A program made the translations under genes and the position numbers. Positions 35,050-38,642 of a stretch of DNA of 38,642 bases are shown here, one piece after another. The notes beneath the pieces were generated by a model. It saw nothing but the letters and a program-made list of their open reading frames with translations. It had not been told where the DNA came from and made no database searches. How positions within the stretch are numbered: position 1 is the stretch's first letter; each line of letters starts with the position of its first letter. This DNA comes from an uncultured Gemmiger sp. (GTDB lineage: Bacteria; Bacillota; Clostridia; Oscillospirales; Ruminococcaceae): positions 1 through 38,642 of the forward strand of contig CALWNP010000024.1 of NCBI GenBank assembly GCA_944382835.1, read 5' to 3'.

Positions 35050-35469
35050 TCAGGATTCTGAAATCTTCATCTCCCGCAGCCCCTGGTCATAGAGCTGCCG
35101 CACCCGGCGGGGCACCAGATTAAGGGCCTGGGCGATCTGTTCGGTGGTTTGGCCCAGGACGTAGCGGCGGTAGAGGGCATCCCGGGGGGCCGCGGCCCGG
35201 ACCGACCCCAGGGCCCGGACGATCTGGGCCCGGATGGCCATGCAGCGGTCCACCTGGGTTTCCAGGTCGGCGCGGGCGGCGTCGATGCGCTCCACCGCCC
35301 GGGGCAGCCGATCGATGGAGGGGGCGCCGCCGCCCCCGGTGCCCCCCAGGCCGGCGCTGACCCGCTCGGCGTCGGCGCGGAGCCACTGCAGTTCCTCCAG
35401 CAGGGTGTTTTCCTGCTGCATGGCATCCTTATAGCGGGCCAACCACTCCATCTTTTCTTTTTTCTCCAT
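35050..35469 (-). CDS. DUF1492-like phage transcriptional regulator (RinA/ArpU type)
   Basis: A 139-residue protein. The N-terminal two thirds are helical and charged; the C-terminal part reads RDALYRRYVLGQTTEQIAQAL followed by VRQLYDQGLREM, a sigma-region-4-like helix-turn-helix. Such proteins precede terminase genes in Firmicute phages and switch on the packaging and structural operon. ATG 35469 has GGGGAGGAG, and a consensus promoter lies upstream. No other phage regulator is present. Confidence 0.75.
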   Translation of the reverse strand: MEKKEKMEWLARYKDAMQQENTLLEELQWLRADAERVSAGLGGTGGGGAPSIDRLPRAVERIDAARADLETQVDRCMAIRAQIVRALGSVRAAAPRDALYRRYVLGQTTEQIAQALNLVPRRVRQLYDQGLREMKISES

Positions 35470-35497
35470 AGAACTCCTCCCCTTTTGGTTCGATATA

Positions 35498-35545
35498 ACA
35501 GTTTTCTGTAAGTTTTATTATAGGGTAACAACTTATTGTTGTCAA
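35498..35545 (-). promoter_or_regulatory. Consensus promoter with overlapping palindromes upstream of the phage regulator
   Basis: Minus strand: TTGACA (35545-35540), 17 bp, TATAAT (35522-35517), both hexamers perfect. The spacer and -35 contain the inverted repeat ACAAC-N5-GTTGT (35528-35542); a second palindrome, ACAG-TTTT-CTGT (35498-35509), lies just downstream of the -10. These are likely operator sites, but no repressor gene is in the window. Confidence 0.8.
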
Positions 35546-35561
35546 TAGGTGGGTTACGGCT

Positions 35562-35819
35562 GCTTTTTGTTAGGCCCGACGGGGACCGTAGGCTTCTCGC
35601 TTCCGGTTTCGGAGTGGACCACCCCGAGAGCGATCCTCCCCCGAAGGCGTTCCTTTTTGTGACCAAAAAGGAACCGAAAAAGTCCCACCGTTCCGATGCG
35701 GTGGACGCACGGCCAGGGCTGTAAGCCCTGGACTCCTCAAGGCCCCCACCCCTGACGGGGGCCTTGAGCAAGGTGGGGATTGAGAATCAAGGGCTTCGCC
35801 CTTGATAATCCTTCTCTAT
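35562..35819. repeat. Left arm of a large imperfect inverted repeat with five hairpins
   Basis: A ~258-bp arm that matches the reverse complement of 35970-36232. It holds, in order: an 11-bp stem GTTCCTTTTTG/CAAAAAGGAAC (35649-35674); CCACCG/CGGTGG (35685-35704); CCAGGGCT/AGCCCTGG (35713-35731); a 12-bp stem CTCAAGGCCCCC/GGGGGCCTTGAG (35736-35768); and ATCAAGGGC/GCCCTTGAT (35786-35806). No gene is recognised in it. Confidence 0.85.
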
Positions 35820-35826
35820 AAAATAA

Positions 35827-35887
35827 AAGCCAGAAACAAATGGAAAGGCGTGTGGCCTCTCGGTTGTTTCTGGCTTATCTTTTTGTG
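35827..35887. terminator. Central hairpin of the inverted repeat, bidirectional-terminator-like
   Basis: A perfect 13-bp stem AAGCCAGAAACAA/TTGTTTCTGGCTT (35827-35839 with 35864-35876) and a 24-nt loop that can form a small inner stem. It is followed by ATCTTTTTG on the plus strand and by TTATTTTATAG on the minus strand. No protein gene in this window ends beside it. Confidence 0.65.
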
Positions 35888-35969
35888 TTACTACTTTCGG
35901 AAGTTTTTCTAAAACCCTTCCTCTAGGTTTGGATTCCGGTTCCGGGGTAGCCTCCGTAGGTGGTGAGTA

Positions 35970-36232
35970 ATAGAGAAGGTTTGAAAAGGGCGAAGCCCTT
36001 TCTCTAATAAGGTAATTCCTTGCTTTTGGCCCCCGTCCGCGGTGGGGGCCAAAAGGGGACCAGGGTCAAAGACCCTGGTCGGGCGTCCACCGCCTCGAAA
36101 CGGTGGAACTTTTTTCGGTTCCTTTTTTGGTTACAAAAAAGGAACGCTTTCGGGAGGATGCCGCCCTCGGGGTGGTCCACCCCGACAACCCCAGCGAGAA
36201 ACATCCGTCCCCCGTCGGGCCTATCGGAAAGC
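35970..36232. repeat. Right arm of the large imperfect inverted repeat
   Basis: A ~263-bp arm, inverted relative to 35562-35819. The same five hairpins appear in mirrored order: AAAGGGC/GCCCTTT (35985-36001), TTTTGGCCCCC/GGGGGCCAAAA (36024-36054), GACCAGGGTC/GACCCTGGTC (36058-36080), CCACCG/CGGTGG (36087-36106) and a 12-bp stem GTTCCTTTTTTG/CAAAAAAGGAAC (36118-36145). Several stems differ from the left arm on both sides so that pairing is kept. Confidence 0.85.
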
Positions 36233-36268
36233 ACCCGCTTTCCCCCTCGCTTTTCCCCCAAAACGAGG

Positions 36269-36274
36269 TATAAT
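36269..36274 (+). promoter_or_regulatory. -10 element of the metallophosphoesterase promoter
   Basis: Perfect TATAAT 33 bp before the ATG; the -35 region (about 36246-36251) is poor, so either activation or a weak promoter is implied. It lies 37 bp outside the end of the right repeat arm. Confidence 0.45.
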
Positions 36275-36306
36275 AAACCCATCACATCTCGGGAGCGTCC
36301 ACCCTT

Positions 36307-37467
36307 ATGTACAGTCATTTCATCCAATTCACCATTCCCAAAATCGGCCAGGCCCTGGTGGCTGTGGTGCTCTACCTCAACTTCCTGGCCCTGCCCTTCG
36401 TGGCCCCCTTCCAGGGGGCCTACCCCCTGGTCTACTACGGGCTGCCCCTGCTCCTGCTCTGGGGGCTGTCCTTCCTCAGCCGCAACCCGCTGGGCTTCGG
36501 GATGGTCTTTGTGGGGCATCTCACCGCCCTCTACCTCCTCTGCGACGGGCTCTCGCTGCTGGCCGGCCTGGCGGGCGGTCCGCTGTCCTCCCTCTGGCGG
36601 ACGGTGTACTGCGGTGGGGCGCTGCCCTGGGTGGTCACCCTGGCCCTGGTCTTCTGGGGACGGCGGCGGGCGGTGCAGCTGCGGCTCACCCGCTACCGCA
36701 TCACCACCCCCAAGGCCCTGCCCGGCGGCAGGCTGCGGGTGCTCCAGATCAGCGACCTCCACCCCGGCCCCACCATGAACCACACCCGCACCCCCGAACT
36801 GCGGGACCTTGTCACCCGGGCCGCCCCCGACCTCATCGTCTTCACCGGGGACATCTTTGACGAGTACACCACCCGGGCGGATTTCGACGCCTTCTGCCGC
36901 TTTTTCGGCCAGCTCACCCCGCCCCTGGGCAAATACTTTGTCTACGGCAACCACGACCTGGGCCACTACTGGACCACCGCCTGCTTCACCCGGCTGGAGC
37001 TGGAAACCGCCCTCCACGCCGCCGGCATCCAGATTCTCGAGGACCAGTCGCTGCCCCTCCTCTCGGGGATTCCCCTGCGGGTTGTGGGGCGGCAGGACTG
37101 GCTCTTCTGCCAGGGCAAGCGGCTCTCCCCAGTCCAGCTCCTTCCCCAGGGCCCCGACGAGGTCTACACCCTCTGGCTGGACCACGAGCCCCGGGAACTG
37201 GCCGAGGCCGCAGCCGCCGGGGCCGACCTGATCCTCAGCGGCCACACCCACGGCGGACAGATCTGGCCCACCGGGCTGCTGGCCCGGCTGTTCCGCTACA
37301 ACGAGCTGAACTACGGCCTCAAACAGGTCACCCCCACCTGTGCCGCCGTGGTCAGCGGAGGCACAGGCACCTGGGGCTACCGCTTCCGCACCGAGGGCCG
37401 CACCGAACTGGTCCTGGTAGAAATTGACAGCACTTCCTCTTGTTGCCTGAGCAACAGCGATCTCTGA
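36307..37467 (+). CDS. Membrane-anchored metallophosphoesterase (YkuE/YaeI-like)
   Basis: A 386-residue protein. The first ~120 residues carry four hydrophobic segments; the calcineurin-like phosphoesterase domain then has all metal-binding motifs: SDLHPG (DxH), FTGDIFD (GD), YGNHD (GNHD) and SGHTHGGQ. The domain end is followed by a short cysteine-rich tail. Relatives such as YkuE and YaeI act on lipid-linked or phospholipid-derived phosphates, but the substrate here is unknown. ATG 36307 has only a distant GGGAG. Only a weak hairpin inside the last codons separates it from the dehydrogenase gene, so the two may be co-transcribed. Confidence 0.88.
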   Translation: MYSHFIQFTIPKIGQALVAVVLYLNFLALPFVAPFQGAYPLVYYGLPLLLLWGLSFLSRNPLGFGMVFVGHLTALYLLCDGLSLLAGLAGGPLSSLWRTVYCGGALPWVVTLALVFWGRRRAVQLRLTRYRITTPKALPGGRLRVLQISDLHPGPTMNHTRTPELRDLVTRAAPDLIVFTGDIFDEYTTRADFDAFCRFFGQLTPPLGKYFVYGNHDLGHYWTTACFTRLELETALHAAGIQILEDQSLPLLSGIPLRVVGRQDWLFCQGKRLSPVQLLPQGPDEVYTLWLDHEPRELAEAAAAGADLILSGHTHGGQIWPTGLLARLFRYNELNYGLKQVTPTCAAVVSGGTGTWGYRFRTEGRTELVLVEIDSTSSCCLSNSDL

Positions 37468-37478
37468 AATTTTTGGGT

Positions 37479-37484
37479 ATACTA
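37479..37484 (+). promoter_or_regulatory. Possible -10 element before the dehydrogenase gene
   Basis: TATACT 67 bp before the ATG, in the 84-bp gap after the phosphoesterase. No fitting -35 at 16-18 bp, so the call is weak. Confidence 0.3.
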
Positions 37485-37551
37485 TCCCAGGCTCAAGTCA
37501 TCTGCTCCCGCCCTGCGCGGGGGTTTTATCCAACAAAAGGGGGAATATCGC

Positions 37552-38553
37552 ATGAAGATCATTTTCTATGGAACCCGCGAATACGACCACTACTATTTCG
37601 ACGTTCTGGCCGCCGACCCCGATTACGGCTGCGAGATCAAGTTTCTTGCGGCCAATCTGGACGTGGACACCGCCCCGCTGGCCCGGGGCGGGGACGCGGT
37701 CTGCGCCTTTGTGAACAGCGACTGCTCCGCCCCGGTGCTGGAGGAGCTGGCCAAGGCGGACATCCGGCTGCTGCTGATGCGCTGCGCCGGGTTCAACAAC
37801 GTGGACCTGCACGCCGCCGCCCGGCTGGGCATCACGGTGCTGCGGGTGCCGGGGTACAGCCCTGAGGCGGTGGCCGAGCACGCCATGGCCCTGGCCCAGG
37901 CGGCCAACCGCCGGATCTGCAAGGCCTATATCAAGGTCCGCAACAACAACTTTGCCCTGGACGGCCTGCTGGGCTACAACCTCTACGGCACCACCGCCGG
38001 CATTGTGGGCACCGGCCGGATCGGCGCCGCCATGGCCCGGATCTGCCACGGCTACGGCATGACCGTCCTGGCCTATGACCAGTACAAGAACCCCTCTCTC
38101 GAGGGCATCGTCCGCTATGTGGAGCTGGACGAGCTGCTGCGCACCGCCGACCTGGTCAGCCTCCACTGCCCGCTGACCGCCGACACCCACCACCTGATCA
38201 ACGCCCGCACCATCGCCATGATGCGGGACAGCGCCATCCTGGTCAACACCAGCCGCGGCGCCCTCATCGACACCGACGCCCTCATCGCGGCGCTGCGCCA
38301 GCGCAAGTTTGCCGGGGTGGGCCTGGATGTCTACGAGGACGAGGATGACCAGGTGTTTGAGGATTTCTCCGACAACATCCTCCAGAACGAGGTGGTCCCG
38401 GTGCTGCTCAGCTTCCCCAACGTGGTGATCACCAGCCACCAGGCTTTCTTTACCCGCACCGCCCTGCAGAGCATCGCCATCGTCACGATGGAGAACGCCC
38501 GCGCCTTTGCCCGGGGAGAAAAGCTGGTCAACCAGGTCCGCGCCGACGGATAA
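37552..38553 (+). CDS. D-lactate dehydrogenase-type 2-hydroxyacid dehydrogenase
   Basis: A 333-residue NAD-dependent dehydrogenase of the LdhA/Ldb D-lactate group: substrate-site RCAGFNNVD, cofactor loop GTGRIG, the TSRGALIDTDAL segment, GLDVYE and catalytic His in TSHQAFFT. N-terminal MKIIFYGTREYD is typical of D-lactate dehydrogenases. It would reduce pyruvate to D-lactate, regenerating NAD+, and so compete with nifJ for pyruvate. AAGGGGG lies 7-8 nt before the ATG. 2-hydroxyisocaproate or similar dehydrogenases share the fold, so the exact substrate is not certain. Confidence 0.85.
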   Translation: MKIIFYGTREYDHYYFDVLAADPDYGCEIKFLAANLDVDTAPLARGGDAVCAFVNSDCSAPVLEELAKADIRLLLMRCAGFNNVDLHAAARLGITVLRVPGYSPEAVAEHAMALAQAANRRICKAYIKVRNNNFALDGLLGYNLYGTTAGIVGTGRIGAAMARICHGYGMTVLAYDQYKNPSLEGIVRYVELDELLRTADLVSLHCPLTADTHHLINARTIAMMRDSAILVNTSRGALIDTDALIAALRQRKFAGVGLDVYEDEDDQVFEDFSDNILQNEVVPVLLSFPNVVITSHQAFFTRTALQSIAIVTMENARAFARGEKLVNQVRADG

Positions 38554-38565
38554 CCGAGACAAAAC

Positions 38566-38606
38566 GGGGCTGTTGCAAAACGAAAGTTGAGCAGCAGCCC
38601 CATTTT
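38566..38606 (+). terminator. Terminator of the D-lactate dehydrogenase gene
   Basis: An 11-bp stem with one G-U pair (38566-38576 with 38591-38601), 14-nt loop, then ATTTTC, 12 bp after the stop. The T-tract is short, so termination may be partial. Confidence 0.7.
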
Positions 38607-38642
38607 CATGGCGATTTCTGTTGAAAACTCCATTCCGGAAGG

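Noticed and set aside
35562-36232. Both repeat arms can be read as similar ~75-residue peptides.
   Set aside because: The stems show compensatory nucleotide changes, including an indel, and no start with a ribosome site or known domain is present. Peptide similarity follows from the nucleotide repeat.
38566-38601. GGGGCTGTTGCAAAAC at the right edge resembles terminal repeats of IS6-family elements.
   Set aside because: The sequence forms a stem-loop directly after the dehydrogenase stop, which explains it as a terminator. No transposase is visible before the window ends.

Overview
The window is a GC-rich stretch of chromosome that reads as a gut-type anaerobic Firmicute of the Oscillospiraceae/Ruminococcaceae (the Faecalibacterium, Gemmiger and Subdoligranulum neighbourhood). 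This is inferred from pyruvate:ferredoxin oxidoreductase, an NfnAB-type flavin enzyme pair, a FabK/FabZ/MarR-type fatty-acid operon, the Firmicute cluster pstA-holB-ricT, and consensus sigma-A promoters set in otherwise GC-rich DNA. No rRNA or tRNA gene, CRISPR array or intact insertion sequence was seen.

Layout. 1-3.9 kb: the 5' part of pyruvate:ferredoxin oxidoreductase (minus) diverges from nfnA-nfnB (plus) across a 542-bp regulatory gap with TTGCAC-type inverted repeats. 3.9-8.0 kb: a minus-strand YknXYZ/MacAB-like exporter (membrane fusion protein, ATPase, FtsX-type permease). 8.2-9.9 kb: an ECF transporter S component and ornithine carbamoyltransferase, both minus. 10.1-18.3 kb: a full plus-strand fatty-acid operon acpP-accD-accA-fabH-fabK-fabD-fabG-fabF-fabZ-marR. 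It has one strong promoter, a 26-bp perfect palindrome just downstream of it, and one strong terminator. The last gene is a MarR-family regulator that probably binds that palindrome. accB and accC are not in the window. 18.3-22.3 kb: minus-strand tRNA methyltransferase, a 2[4Fe-4S] ferredoxin, and a housekeeping operon of a rhomboid-like membrane protein, the cyclic-di-AMP receptor PstA/DarA, DNA polymerase III delta' and RicT.

22.3-35.5 kb: a compact, all-minus-strand siphovirus-type structural cassette. It runs from a DUF1492-like regulator through terminase, portal, capsid, connectors, tail tube, tape measure, hub and receptor-binding protein to a holin. I see no integrase, repressor, replication gene, head protease, scaffold or endolysin. 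It looks like a remnant or a domesticated particle-forming (gene-transfer-agent-like) locus.

35.5-36.3 kb: a non-coding element of two inverted ~260-bp arms around a 150-bp centre. Each arm carries the same five hairpins in the same order, and the stems differ between arms by compensatory changes; the centre is a bidirectional-terminator-like hairpin. This is the most unusual structure in the window. 36.3-38.6 kb: a membrane-anchored metallophosphoesterase and a D-lactate-dehydrogenase-type 2-hydroxyacid dehydrogenase, both plus.
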